Positions 21,912-33,164 are shown, counted from the stretch's first letter. The stretch is 64,000 nt of DNA from Heliocidaris erythrogramma (GCA_025617745.1 CM046853.1:51663021-51727020); one strand, 5' to 3'. Translations and numbers: made by a program. The notes: generated by a model from the letters alone, not told the origin.

Positions 21912-24178
21912 CCTGGTGAGAGGACAAGATTGAGAGAGCGGTAGGGGTGCATGGTTGGGGTGGGGACCAGCATGATGATGATGGGAGAGGAATATAGAGG
22001 CCTATAGTAACTGTGAGTGAGGCAGATCGTAGATAATTATGTTGAAGACAAGTTTTATCATTTTTATCGATCTCCACAGAAATGCTGCGAGGTTATAGAC
22101 AAACACGATAATAGTATGCAAAAAAAATCAAGACTACATAAACACACGCATCACGTATAAAGTGAACAAGTTAAATCACCCAAGTCATATGTATTGAGTG
22201 GAGGGAAAAGCCTTGACACGAGAATAATACTAATACGTGTACATCAATGGATTACTCAGTCTATTCCTTTCCCTCCCTGAAAGTTCATAACAGTAGCTGA
22301 AGGCAGCTTTCAATTGATAAGATTATGATAATAATTGACATAATTTAATTATGAAAACATAGTTACCACTGTCAGATACATATACTATAGGACTATATCC
22401 TGTAATAATAAAATTGTGAATGGGTTGAAACCTTTCTTCCATTAAAATTACACATCAAAATGTGAGGGTTACAAACATTCCCATACGATCCATGTATTCT
22501 TATTTTTTTCTTATCACACTGGGGAAGAACTATTATGAGAATTCCACCAATTTTATTAGTGCTGGGTCAGATTTTCTGGTTTATTACGTTGACAACAACC
22601 ATTGAGGGTGGAACATGCCGAAGAACAAATAACAGCACACAGCAACACCCTGGCCTGGGCAGCAAGACAATACGCGTTTCTCACCAGCCACCGGTGGACC
22701 AGTGTATACTTGCGTATTACAAAGCGACTCATTCACAGGGGACTAATTCCGCTAATAAAGCAGCACCTCGCCCCTCTCGCCCCTTGCATAACATAACAAA
22801 ACATAACGTGGATTACTGAGAGCGAACAATACGTTTGATGGGCAGACAATAATGCCGTCAAAATCAAATCAACACCAACAAAATATTGTGTCAGTGTTTA
22901 GTCCCAGCACTGTGGGAAATGCATGCTGTTGTTTTTTGTTTTGCTCTTTTAGCCTGCCCACCCCTATTTCACAACATGGGGGGGGGGGGGGGTAGTCCAG
23001 ATGATTTCTGGACATTTTGCAGTGGAAAGCTAAAATATGAACATAATCGTTTTAAGATTTATTTCTCTCTTCGAATCTTGTTGTTTTTAAACAGCAATTA
23101 GGTATATGTTATAATACAACAAATTGAATTTCCCATCCAAAGACATCAGTCCTGTGACGTAGTCGCTACACTTCAACTAAGTTGACATATTATTGTCTTG
23201 TATGCGTTAGTAAATTCATCACCAGATCCGACACACAATGAACACATGAAGTCCCTTTCCCCCATAGTGAATGTATGAATAGGACCTATTCACAATTTAA
23301 TTTCCAGGTGCTCCAGCAAGCAGACTGGAAAAAAAAACTTTTTACAAATTATTTGGGGAGAAAGGCAAATTATAGGATTGTTTGATCTACCCGCGCGCGC
23401 GCGCATACTTTTTATAAATAACCGCATTGATATCAACAAGCTGCCAGACACTGGCTCCCAAGAGTCTCTCAATGTCATTGCCCCAGTTTATGAACTGCTG
23501 TGATTTTGTTTTCATGCTAACCTATATATGCGATATGGGTTGGTCTTTCTAGCAAGTACACTACATGTATACGTATTTAGTCGCATTATGAAGACGGTAC
23601 GGACTATGGGTGAGGGCATTAGCCCGAGCGAGTATCATCGCTGGTGAACTCATATGAGAGGAGTGTATTTCATGCATGATTCATAAGACTAGCCTTATTA
23701 TTCAACCAATCAAATATCATCTCCAAGTTTCGATTTTTCCGTCTATTAAATATTCATAATACGCCACAACGCCCTATTTTGTTGGAGTAGCTTAATATAG
23801 TCTCTATGCAAGTCTGTAATAATTCACTCCCCTGTTGCGGTATCGAAGTATGTACCTATCCGGAATCACATCTTATGTTTAACTAATCATAATAACGAAT
23901 TATTCTAGACTACGGTAGATTCTTCCCAACTGGGTGTTGTTCACGAACAATGGTGTGCCCCTCCAATGCTTTGTCTTCGCGAAACTTTCGGACGCCTCTA
24001 TCGCGGGATCAGGGACGGTGTGTGAAAGGATGTGGGGGCGGGGTAATTAACCAATCGCCCTGCTCGCTTTATCAAAGTAATAACTAGCTTCAAACTAAAC
24101 TAGCCAATCAAGTGAACCAGCATTGCAGGGTGACAATTCTTTGAATATCCTCTTTCTCAGGGGTTGAGGATAAAAATT
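21234..24178. other. No recognised gene; simple repeats
   Basis: Contains one more ATACGTTAC-type word in inverted orientation near 21512, a (GA)n tract at 21886-21911, a poly(G) run at 22979-22992 and a (CG)n tract at 23393-23404. Two overlapping short frames at 22535-22819 have no recognised domain. The segment from 23950 to 24178 lies directly upstream of the BEN gene and probably holds its promoter. Confidence 0.4.
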
Positions 24179-24179
24179 G

Positions 24180-24187
24180 TATAAATA
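24180..24187 (+). promoter_or_regulatory. TATA box of the BEN-domain gene
   Basis: TATAAATA, 88 bp upstream of the ATG at 24275, a suitable distance for a short 5' leader. Supports an own promoter for this cargo gene. Confidence 0.55.
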
Positions 24188-24274
24188 CCGTAGCACAAAC
24201 TATGATATATCATTCGATGAATATATCACTACTGCTGTTATTATACTACTTCTACTATACTACTTCTACTGACT

Positions 24275-26136
24275 ATGGATCAAGTCACCATCAGATGGTT
24301 GAACGCAAAGTGGAGGGGGATGGAGGAGACAGTCGTCAGGAGCCGGGTGAGGAAAACTGGCGTTCTGCAGGAAGGAATGGTCGTCAACGTTACATACAAG
24401 CGATGTCAATACAAGGCCGAGATCGTCTCTCACGGCATGCCGATTAGACGCCGGACTTCAATTTACAGACGGTCGGCAGCTCAGATCCGCCACTTGCCCG
24501 CCAACAACCTGCCTGCCGATGACCCACCTGCCAATGACCTGCCCGCCGATGATACCCCCAACGACCTGCCCGCCGATGATGCCCCCAACGACCTGCCCGC
24601 CGATGATGCCCCTAACGACCTGCCCGCCAATGATGCCGATGACCAACCCGCCAACAACCTGTCTGCCGATGACCCACCTGCCAACGACCTGCCCGCCGAT
24701 GATGCCCCAAACGACCTGCCCGCCGATGATGCCGCCAACGACCTGCCCGCCGATGATGCCGATGACCAACCCGCCAACGATCTGCCCGCTGATGACCCAC
24801 CCGCCGACGATCTGCCCGCTGATGACCCACCCGCCGACGATCTGCCCGCTGATGACCCACCCGCCAACGATCTGCCCGCTGATGACCCACCCGCCAACGA
24901 TCTGCCCGCTGATGACCCACCCACCGACGATCTGCCCGCTGATGACCCACCCACCAACGATCTGCACGCTGATGACCCACCCGCCAACGATCTGCCCGCT
25001 GATGACCCACCCGCCAACGATCTGCCCGCTGATGACCCACCCGCCAACGATCTGCCCGCTGATGACCCACCCGCCAACGATCTGCCCGCTGATGACCCAC
25101 CCGCCAACGATCTGCACGCTGATGACCCACCCGCCGACGATCTGCCCGCTGATGACCCACCCACCGACGATCTGCCCGCTGATGACCCACCCGCCGACGA
25201 CCTGCCCGCCAATGACCCACCCGCCAACGACCTGGCCGACGGTGACCATCTCGTCCAGGCCATCCTGGACGATATGTCTGAGCTCTCATCCAACTCCGCT
25301 ACATCAGAAAATGGTAAGATATCCACCTTCTTAACAAATCATACTCATAATAAATAACTATAATAAAATGTTAAAAAGTTCATAATATTATTCACACATT
25401 TTGCCTTTTCATTTCAAGTACGTAAAACCATTTCTCTGTTAAATTGTGCTGCATAACCAAATAATCAAATACCCATTTATAATTGTACTCACAGAGTATA
25501 TATTTATCTAATTGTCCTGGATAACATCAAATAACCATTTATAATTTTTTTTATGTTCTTGTTGTCATTGTGGGGTATTTTCCTCTTGTTCTTTTCCTTT
25601 CAGCTAGCGATTTGACAATGTCTGCATCGTGGACACCGGACAGCGAGCTGGTCTGCACACTGCTGCGCCAGAACGCTGAGCTACGGAAGGAAAACGAGAA
25701 GCTGCGGACCGAACTTGCTGCAACCAAGGCCGTGCCAAGGAAGAACCTGACACCGAACACCGTCGCAGTAGACGCCGTAACTGTGGTCATCGGCAGCAAC
25801 GAGGCTATCTACACCATGGGGGCAGCAGACTACTACAGTATCTTCAGCCGTGCCACGTCGCCGAAAGATTTCGTGCTTCGTCTCGTCGGTAGCGTCTTCC
25901 CCGAAAACTTCCTGGCCAGTTGCAATTTCTACGGGGGCACCGTCTTCAACGGGAAGGCCAGGTCGCACAAACAGGGACTGTTCGACACGACTGCGTTCAA
26001 GGCCATCTTGGCTCAGACGGAGATTGAATTTCCAGGATGCAACCAGGGAGAAGACTACCAACGCGACGTGAGGTATGCCGTGAACGCCAAGTGTAGGAGG
26101 GCGGACATGAAGCTGCGGCGGGCCATGGAGTTGTAA
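24275..26136 (+). CDS. BEN-domain protein with acidic 10-residue repeat array, two exons
   Basis: Exon 1 24275-25313 (AATG|GTAAGA) joins exon 2 25604-26136 (TTTCAG|CTAGC) in frame, giving 523 codons. Residues 1-70 (QVTIRWLNAKW...VVNVTYKRCQYKAEIV) look like a small beta-rich Tudor/SH3-type fold. Residues about 74-322 are some 24 units of NDLPADDPPA. Residues 361-388 form a heptad coiled coil (LLRQNAELRKENEKLRTEL). From about 420 to the end is a BEN-like domain (VFPENFLASCNFYGG, ending VNAKCRRADMKLRRAM), a DNA/chromatin-binding fold. AATAAA lies at 26217-26222. The likely role is nuclear, perhaps end recognition or chromatin silencing, but this is inference. It is the only other intact gene in the giant element. 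The opposite strand is also open across the repeat; those frames are shadows. Confidence 0.8.
24494..25235 (+). repeat. 30-bp tandem array encoding NDLPADDPPA units
   Basis: A coding minisatellite of 30-bp units such as GATCTGCCCGCTGATGACCC plus ten more bases. The first third is more diverged (24-33 bp units, DAPNDLPADD forms), while 24775-25200 is nearly homogeneous, implying recent expansion by unequal exchange or slippage. All units keep the frame. Confidence 0.9.
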
Positions 26137-28270
26137 ATCAGTTTATTGTACATGTCAGATGCAGTAATCATTGCAACTTGCCTTTAATGTGCATTGTGAA
26201 TTGAATAGTGAATAGTAATAAAATTTGGTATTGAACATTAACTAAATTGTATCTGAGCATAATTTGTCTTCCTTGTTGAAAATATGTGTTCTGATAATGA
26301 ATGAAAAATGAAAGAAAAATAATTGTAAGTATTGTAATGGAGAGAGAGAGAGAAATCAAAGAGATATATGAATAGAATATGACAGGAAGGGATTGTGATA
26401 TAGATGAAGATGAAATACAATCGAGAGAGGAAAAAATCAGTAATATATGGTCAAAATAATGCAAAAACAAAATATGAAAAAGAATAGGACGTAAATGTAT
26501 AAAAGAGAAAGAAATCAAATCTTAATATATTTCAGGGATATGTCAGGGATATGTCTATCTATATATAGATTGACATATGTATATATTCTCTAATTAGATC
26601 TCTCCTTAACAAAAACGTATGGAAGAGAGCAATATGAAATAATATAAAGGCAGTTTGAAGAATAAGAGGAAGTAGTATAAAGGAGAGATATGAGGGGATG
26701 CAACAGGAACCAATTCTGATATAGATATTATGGAGAGAAAAAAAAAATCAAAGTTATACAAATCAGAATATTGCAAGAACGAAATATAAAAGAGAATAGG
26801 ATGACTGCATTACGGTTATAAATCATTTCATGTCCTTCTATATACGCTGCCGGCTGATCGACATGCTTTTAATATGCAAAATGCATTGTTAGTATTCCGA
26901 ATCAGATTTATATACGCACTATACAGCGGTATTTCAATCGTGCTCCAGTTTATTTTACGGAAATACTTTTTATTTTTCGTAGTTCTAGTATCACTTGGCT
27001 TCCTTTAAATCTAAAGGCAACCACTCTGGAGTCGTTTCGTTAAATCAATTGACCTAATGATGAGCAAAGAGGGTGATAGATGGATAACAAAGATGCGAGA
27101 AGGAAAGACGAATGTAAATCTCTTCATCAGTCATGGCCATAGTTACGACGGATATCTTATCAAAGAAAACTCGTCCACAAACGGAGCGATGTGATGAAAC
27201 CTTTTTATACGTAGTGACGATAATAGTTACGTCGGATTTATCTTTTTAAAGAATGCTGGGTCACAAAAAATGCGATGTGAGCATGTAAGTCTAATCATTA
27301 ATATGTCGTATGGTCTAGAAGTGCTCGTAAATCCATGTCAGTAAATCTTGATTCCTCTATTTTTTTTCTTGCATAATCTCCTGAACCATTCGCGGATGTA
27401 TCCAAAATCTTTAAACACCAATGACGCCTATACGTGTGTACCATATTCGCTATCACCGGGCTTGAAACTAGTTCGGGACTGGTTTTGCGACTCCAAATTT
27501 TGCTAGCTGCGGAGACGTCTCCTGAAAATTGCGGAGCCTCCGTGGAGTCACAAGAAATTTTAAACATGTTCAATTTTTGGGGAGGCTTTTTCCAGTCTCC
27601 GAGACATCTCCATCAGTTGCAGAAACGTATCCGTGACTGCTGAGACGTCTCAGCGACGTTTCCGAAAATGTCTGAGGAGACGTCGAAATTATTTGTGAAT
27701 TATACATTGATTTACGATCGTCGTGACTTTTGTATAATAAATGCCATTAGATGTCATCGATTGGACTCTTCATATTGTTGTTCTAAACATAGCTATTTTG
27801 GGGCATTTGTAGATTTTAATCATCAGTATCTCAAGAGAAGCAGTGAATACCGTACATAAACAAGTTCATCAAAGTACATTCTAGTGAGCCTTCCATGAAA
27901 TTAATTTGAACAATCATGGAGAAAATGAACCATAGTATAAAAATGCTGAATGTTCTCACAGAAAGAAATATCCCGTCCATTCGGCACGAATACAAAAAAA
28001 AACATTCATTATGTTTTTACCTAAAATATCACCTAAACATAGCTCATGAAAAATTACAAGTTTCATTTCAAACACATGCGTAAAAACAACACCCGTCTTC
28101 GCGAAATAAACAGCCGCGACTTCGTAACATGGATTCGTAACATAGATTCTCGCTCATGCGCTTTATATTTGTTTGCAATTAGCTGCTATACTCGCAAACG
28201 GCAAATGGGATCCTCGCGAAGTTGATCAATTACTCGGTATTTACGACACAGTCGGACGCTCCAATTAGAA
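26137..28270. other. No recognised gene; GAGA tracts and a GAGACGTCTC cluster
   Basis: 26290-26790 is purine-rich and holds two related segments (GGAGAGAGA... ATATGA, near 26340 and 26730). 27505-27685 contains several copies or variants of the palindrome GAGACGTCTC. No convincing frame on either strand. Confidence 0.4.
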
Positions 28271-28295
28271 TCGCTCGAGAATTAGAAACATCAAA

Positions 28296-28440
28296 AGAAA
28301 ACAACCGACGCTGAGCGACGGTCAACAAAAGAGCGACTCTTTTTGTGATGCATATTAGAGCGAGAATGAGAAAGAAAAACAACCGCCGCTGAGCGACGGT
28401 CAACAAAACAGCGACTCTTTTGTTATGCATTTTGCTCTGT
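28296..28440. repeat. Right subterminal direct repeats of the giant element
   Basis: Two copies of a ~79-bp unit containing CGCTGAGCGACGGTCAACAA and GCGACTCTTTT (about 28300-28378 and 28379-28440). Together with GAGCGTCGGGGAGCGTCGCC at about 28470 they give a high density of GCGAC/GTCGC words next to the TIR, mirroring the left end. Confidence 0.75.
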
Positions 28441-28535
28441 TCATATGCATTTCCGGGTACCGATTGGGTGTGAGCGTCGGGGAGCGTCGCCTTCCGTTTC
28501 TGAGCGTCTCGATTACAATCGGAATTAGGTGGGCC

Positions 28536-28580
28536 GTCGCAATGGAGTTGCGACCTACAGGCAAATATTGACGGCTTCCC
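28536..28580 (-). repeat. Right terminal inverted repeat of the giant element
   Basis: Complement of 4685-4729 with one mismatch. Followed by TAA at 28581-28583, which repeats the TAA before the left end, and then by gypsy pol in frame. Confidence 0.9.
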
Positions 28581-28583
28581 TAA

Positions 28584-30100
28584 GGGTCCTATCACTTCAC
28601 ATCGGGCAGCAGCTATCATCCAACCCACGACTACAGTGCCGGATCATCTACAAGACATCTATAAGAGAACAATAAAGAACATAGGAGAAACTCATGAAAA
28701 TCAAATCGTTGAACTTCTTAACACATATGAAGATGTGTTTTCCAAGGGAGATCATGATATTGGTAGGACAGATAGAGTGCACCACAGCATTCATACGACG
28801 TGTGCAGCACCAATCCGTCAACGTCCGAGACGGCCACCTATGGGTCAAAGAGGGGAAATAGAAAAACAAGTGAGCGACATGCTTGAGAGAGGTATAATTA
28901 CTCCATCGGCCAGCCCATGGTCCTCACCTGTAGTGTTAGCAAACAAGAAGGATGGATCAAAACGATTCTGCATCGACTATAGACTACTAAACAAGCATAC
29001 AGTAAAGGACTCATTTCCACTTCCCCGCATTGATGAATCAATTGATTTTCTGGATGGTGCAAAGTATTTTTGCACTTTGGATCTTGCTGCAGGCTACTGG
29101 CAGGTGCCTCTAGATGAAGAGGCAAAGATGAAGTCTGCATTTGTAGTCCCCGGTGGCTTGTATCAATTTGAAGTTATGCCTTTCGGCCTGTGCAATGCAC
29201 CTTCAACATTTGAGAGGTTGATGGAAGCCGTGCTCTCTGGTGTGCAATGGAAGATACTTCTCATCTACCTGGATGACGTCATAATCTTCGGGTCATCTGT
29301 ACATGAAGTGGTGGAGAGACTGAAAATTGTGTTAGATCGGTTAAGGTCAGCTCACTTGAAACTCAAACCAAAGAAGTGTCACCTATTCCAGAAAGAGGTG
29401 TTATACCTGGGTCATGTTGTGTCTGAAGAAGGGGTTAACACAGATCCAGCAAAGATTGAAGCTGTGTCATGCTGGCCTACACCTACCAACCCAACTGATG
29501 TAAGAGGCTTCCTGGGTCTAGCCTCATACTACAGAAGGTTCATTAACAAGTTTGCAGATATTGCAAAACCTTTGACTGCCCTTACTCAGAAAGATCACCC
29601 TTTCATCTGGACAGAAGAATGTGCATCTGCATTCACTACCCTGAAAGAAAGATTAACTACAGCACCCATACTCTCCTACCCAAGGATAGGGGTTGAATTC
29701 TTGCTGGACACTGATGCAAGCAAGTATGGGATTGGAGCCGTTCTATCACAAGAGAAGCATGACAAGGAAGTAGTGATAGCATATGCAAGTAGAACCCTAA
29801 ACCGTGCAGAACAGAACTACTGTGTGACCAGAAGGGAGTTGCTTGCTATCGTCACATTTCTGAAACATTTCAGACACTATTTGTATGGACAGGATGTAAC
29901 AGTTCATACAGATCATGGAGCTCTCAGGTGGTTAATGGAATTCAGGAACCCAGAAGGTCAACTAGCGAGATGGCTAGAGGTGATTAGCCAGTATAGACTT
30001 ACCTTGATTCACCATGCTGAATGAGTGCACATGAATGCAGATGGGTTGTCGCGTCGTCCCTGCTCCCAGTGTGGTAGACTGGAGGATATGTGCGAATAGA
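28584..30100 (+). pseudogene. pol: Ty3/gypsy reverse transcriptase and RNase H
   Basis: A long open frame, continuous in phase with the protease before the giant element. RT motifs in order: FCIDYRLLN, PFGLCNAPSTFERLM and the catalytic YLDDVIIFG (near 29265), then the connection. RNase H follows with LLDTDASKYGIGAVLSQ, RRELLAIVTF and VHTDHGALRWL. This part would copy RNA to DNA. It is intact to a TGA at about 30022-30024, after which the same frame continues (NADGLSRRPC) to a stop near 30099. Related to the Ty3/gypsy (Metaviridae-type) group. One nonsense change disables the polyprotein. Confidence 0.9.
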
Positions 30101-30173
30101 AATGAAGTAGTAGTTTAAGAATTGTAGTAGAAATATTTCATATATTGTGTTATTGTTTTGATCATTTGTAGAG
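30101..30173 (+). other. Short non-coding gap inside pol
   Basis: About 70 AT-rich bases lie between the RNase H tail and the integrase. They end in TTTGTAG, and GTAGTAG precedes them, so they look superficially like a mini-intron; a small insertion is equally likely. Confidence 0.3.
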
Positions 30174-31602
30174 AAACTGATGGACTAGCTGCACTAGCCA
30201 ATACTATAATGATGGATGCAGAAGCTGAAATAGTGGAACGAGTGCGGGCAATTAGCTTATCACCTAGCATAACTAATGCTGATATAAGGAGAGCACAAAT
30301 TCAGGACACTGATCTAAAACATATCCTCTGGTGGAAGGAAGATGAAGAACAGAAGCCAGAGTGGAAAGATGTGTCAAGCCGGTCTTCCGCCACAAAGTCA
30401 TATTGGGTCAACTGGGAATTACTGACAATAAAGGATGGTATTCTCATGAGGAAGTGGGAATCTAATGATGGAAAAAAGATCAGTTGGAAAGTAGTACTTC
30501 CACACTCACTTCGTCACGCAGTAATAGAGGAACTACATAGCTCCAAAACAGCATGTCAAATAGGTGTAAACAAGCTGATGCACAAAGTACAACAAAGATA
30601 TTACTGGGTAGGATTGGCAGCTGATGTCAGGTCATTCGTTTGGAAATGTGATGTCTGTTCACGACTTAAAAATCCACCCAAGAAAACAAGAGCCCCATTA
30701 CAGCAATATCGAGTAGGTGCCACCCTCGAGAGAGTAACCATGGATATCTTAGGTCCTCTACCTGAAACTGATCGAGGCAATCGATATGTCTTGGTGATAG
30801 GTGATTATTTTACTAAATGAATAGAGTCGTACGCGATTCCTGATCGAGAAGCCAAAACAGTAGCAAGAGTGGTAGTTGAGGAATTATCTGTCGATTTGGC
30901 ATTCCTAAAGAATTACATACGGAAGTGTGCAAGCTGTTAGGAATAAAGAAGACTAGGACATGCCCACTACATCCTAGGAGTGATGGTTACATAGAGAGAT
31001 TTAATAGAACACTAGTTACCATGGTGTCTTCAATCCTGGATCCGGACCGCCATCAGAGAGACTGGGACGAGCAAATTCCATACGCGATGTTGGCTTATAG
31101 GTCAGCAGTCCAAGAATCCACAGGCGAATCTCCCGCGATGATGATGTTGGGCAGAGAGGTAACACTGCCAGTAGATGTCGTTTTCATCCAGCCATCAGCT
31201 GTCGAGAGGGAAAAGGGGAGAGAAGATTACTCTGAGGAGATTCGCGATAGGATTAGAGACGCACATGAGATGGCTAGGGATAAACTGGAGTTAGCTGCTG
31301 AAAAGCAGGCTAAGATGTATGATCGTAATACTTCACTTAGAAGATTTTCTAAGGGTGATTGGGTATGGCTGCATGGTGTACAGCGCAAATGTGGAGTATG
31401 CCCAAAACTGATGTTTAAGTGGAGTGGCCCTTACATGGTTATTGATAGGCTTTCGGATGTTGTGTACCGCATACAGCAATCAGCTAAGTGTAAGCCAAAG
31501 GTTGTCCATCTCGACCGTTTAAAGTGTCACAATGGTCCTGAACCTAAAAACTGGCTGGTGCGTAATCCACTTCCACCTCAGAGAAATCCAGCCAGACTTT
31601 AG
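30158..31602 (+). pseudogene. Ty3/gypsy integrase, broken
   Basis: Integrase would insert the element's cDNA. The N-terminal zinc region has CDVC but reads ACQIG where a histidine is usual. The first catalytic Asp is in VTMDILGPLP. A TGA lies at about 30818-30820. Near 30885-30930 a frameshift and a small deletion remove the block that normally holds the second catalytic Asp. Reading resumes at LLGIKKTRT and HPRSDGYIERFNRTL, with the third acidic residue kept. The C-terminal GPY/F-type module (FKWSGPYMVIDRL) ends at 31602. Not functional. Confidence 0.88.
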
Positions 31603-31639
31603 GGTTGCACCAAATAGATATCGTGATTTAAAAAAAAAA

Positions 31640-32640
31640 AATTAAAAAAAATAAAAAAATTAAAAATAATAATAATGAACTATGCATTCAACACTTGCAA
31701 TATTTTGTCACTTTCCAATTCTGTTACTTTCCAATTCTGTTACAGATGCTCTATTGCATGATTTGCAACACTGAGCACTAGAGAACAAGCGAGCGATTTG
31801 GAGCTGCATTTAGCTATGGACCACCAATCGACGATGACACTTTCTTGCAATCAGTGCAGTTTTGAGGCACCAGGGAGGGCAGAGATAGGCCAGCATTATA
31901 TCAGGGCTCATCAGAGCCATCGTGGAGAGACAAAATACCTGAATTTTAAGCCAGCATCGAAGGAGTACTTAAGAAGAAGGGAAGAGGACCAGAAAAGGAA
32001 AAGGGACAGAAAGGAGGGTGAGAAGAGGAGGAAGGATGAAGAAGAGCGAGAGAAGGAGAAGCAGCGTAAAAGAGAAGAACAGCTGAAGAAGGAGAAGGAA
32101 AGGCTAAAAGAAGAATTACAGAGGAAGAAGATAGAGGAGGGAAAAAAAAGGAAAGAAAGAAGGAAGGAGAAAGGGAAAAAGTGAGGAAAGAAGATGAAGA
32201 GAAGGAAGAGACCATTCCAGTGTTAAAGCTGCACATGAGTTCTGATGATGAATGGGAGGAAATTACGGGAGAGCCCTCTGAAGAGGAAGACGAGGAGATA
32301 GAGAGCATAGAAGTCGAGGAAGAATCAGAAGAAGAGGTACATGTAGGAGGACATGGGACTGCCACCCGAAAGACGAGTCTGTCGATAATGCCAGACGACG
32401 AGGTGGAAATCACCGTAAAGGTGAAGAAGCCAGAGGTTGGATTCCTGCAAGTGTCCAAAGTGGAGGTTTTTCGCCACTACATAAACTTTTACGGTAAAAA
32501 ACGAATTCATGAAGAGAAAAGATCAGTCCATTACACTGACGACGATAAGGAATAAACAAGAGCACACTTGTTTTCATGTACAAAATAAAATTAAGGATAA
32601 AATGTAGTCAATTATTGTACGGTATTTAAAAAAAAAAAAA
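31640..32640 (+). pseudogene. Zinc-finger / charged coiled-coil repeat, copy 2
   Basis: Direct copy of 1212-2216 at the other end of gag-pol. The frame 31798-32184 encodes the finger (CNQCSFEAPGRAEIGQHYIRAH) and a long Lys/Arg/Glu coiled coil, reading through the stop of copy 1. A second frame, 32181-32555, encodes the acidic part (SSDDEWEEITGEPSEEEDEE) and the DDDKE end, so the two halves are out of phase by one base in both copies. Ends with an AATAAA-like site and poly(A). Presence on both sides of one gypsy body is unexplained; origin unknown. Confidence 0.6.
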
Positions 32641-33164
32641 AAAAATGATAGATATCTCAATTCTACTTATCAATATTCTCTTTGATGGACATTGAGCCTG
32701 ATGAGACAGGAGACCTATGGCATTAAGTCGATTGCTCAGTTTGTCTAGCAATTTATTGAGAATGAATACTTGAAAATAAATATTGAAACGAACACGTTCT
32801 GCAGTAAAATGATATGTAAATACTTACCACTGATATTTTCGTCAAGAGAAACTTGATGAGAACCTTGAACTATATACATGCAGAAGATATGGCGTTGACA
32901 AATAAGTAGAGAACTTGTTGCTTTGCTGGTACATGATGATTTTTATTGTTTCTTCTGTGAAGGAAAAAACAGAAAAAAAAAAAAAATTATATTAAGAAAG
33001 TTATGACATACATTTTAATATTGAATATTAAAAGGAGCAGGAGTACTCTCGGTAGTGCAGTAGACAGGTAAGAATTTGCGATAGTTGAGTCTGAATTTAT
33101 TGATAAATATTGTTAATTGTACAATTTACACACTATCGAGTTAAATCGCTGGGACAGCGATTGT
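32641..33164 (+). other. Gypsy 3' untranslated region
   Basis: AT-rich, no frame, between the zinc-finger repeat and the purine tract before the LTR. Consistent with a retroelement 3' leader; nothing else recognised. Confidence 0.4.

Larger units (their letters stand above)
4685..28580. mobile_element. Giant 23.9 kb TIR element with transposase-like and BEN-domain genes
   Basis: A unit of 23,896 bp with 45-bp TIRs beginning GGGAAGCCGTCAATA, flanked by TAA at 4682-4684 and 28581-28583. It interrupts a gypsy pol gene; excising it with one TAA leaves pol continuous in frame. Because the target also has GGG after TAA, a 6-bp TAAGGG duplication with unequal ends is a less symmetric alternative. 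Two intact multi-exon genes lie inside, a D-D-E transposase candidate and a BEN-domain protein. The 3-bp TWA-type site and GGG ends recall PIF/Harbinger, but the transposase motifs do not clearly fit that group. No DNA polymerase, capsid or packaging gene was seen, arguing against a Polinton. Interior repeats inflate its size. Confidence 0.85.

Noticed and set aside
22535-22819. Two overlapping plus frames, one beginning with a signal-peptide-like stretch
   Set aside because: The hydrophobic start and the later part do not match any family I know, and the second frame overlaps it; insufficient support.
24458-25326. Long open frames on the minus strand and in other plus frames (Gly/Val/Ile-, Ser/Ala/Gly- and Pro/Thr/Met-rich)
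   Set aside because: They arise because the 30-bp coding repeat lacks stops in several frames. Only the frame with the BEN exon continues into a domain, has splice sites and a TATA box.
4685-28580. Polinton/Maverick identity for the giant element
   Set aside because: Size and a possible 6-bp duplication would fit, but no DNA polymerase B, retroviral-type integrase, protease, ATPase or capsid frame is visible, and the TIR is only 45 bp.
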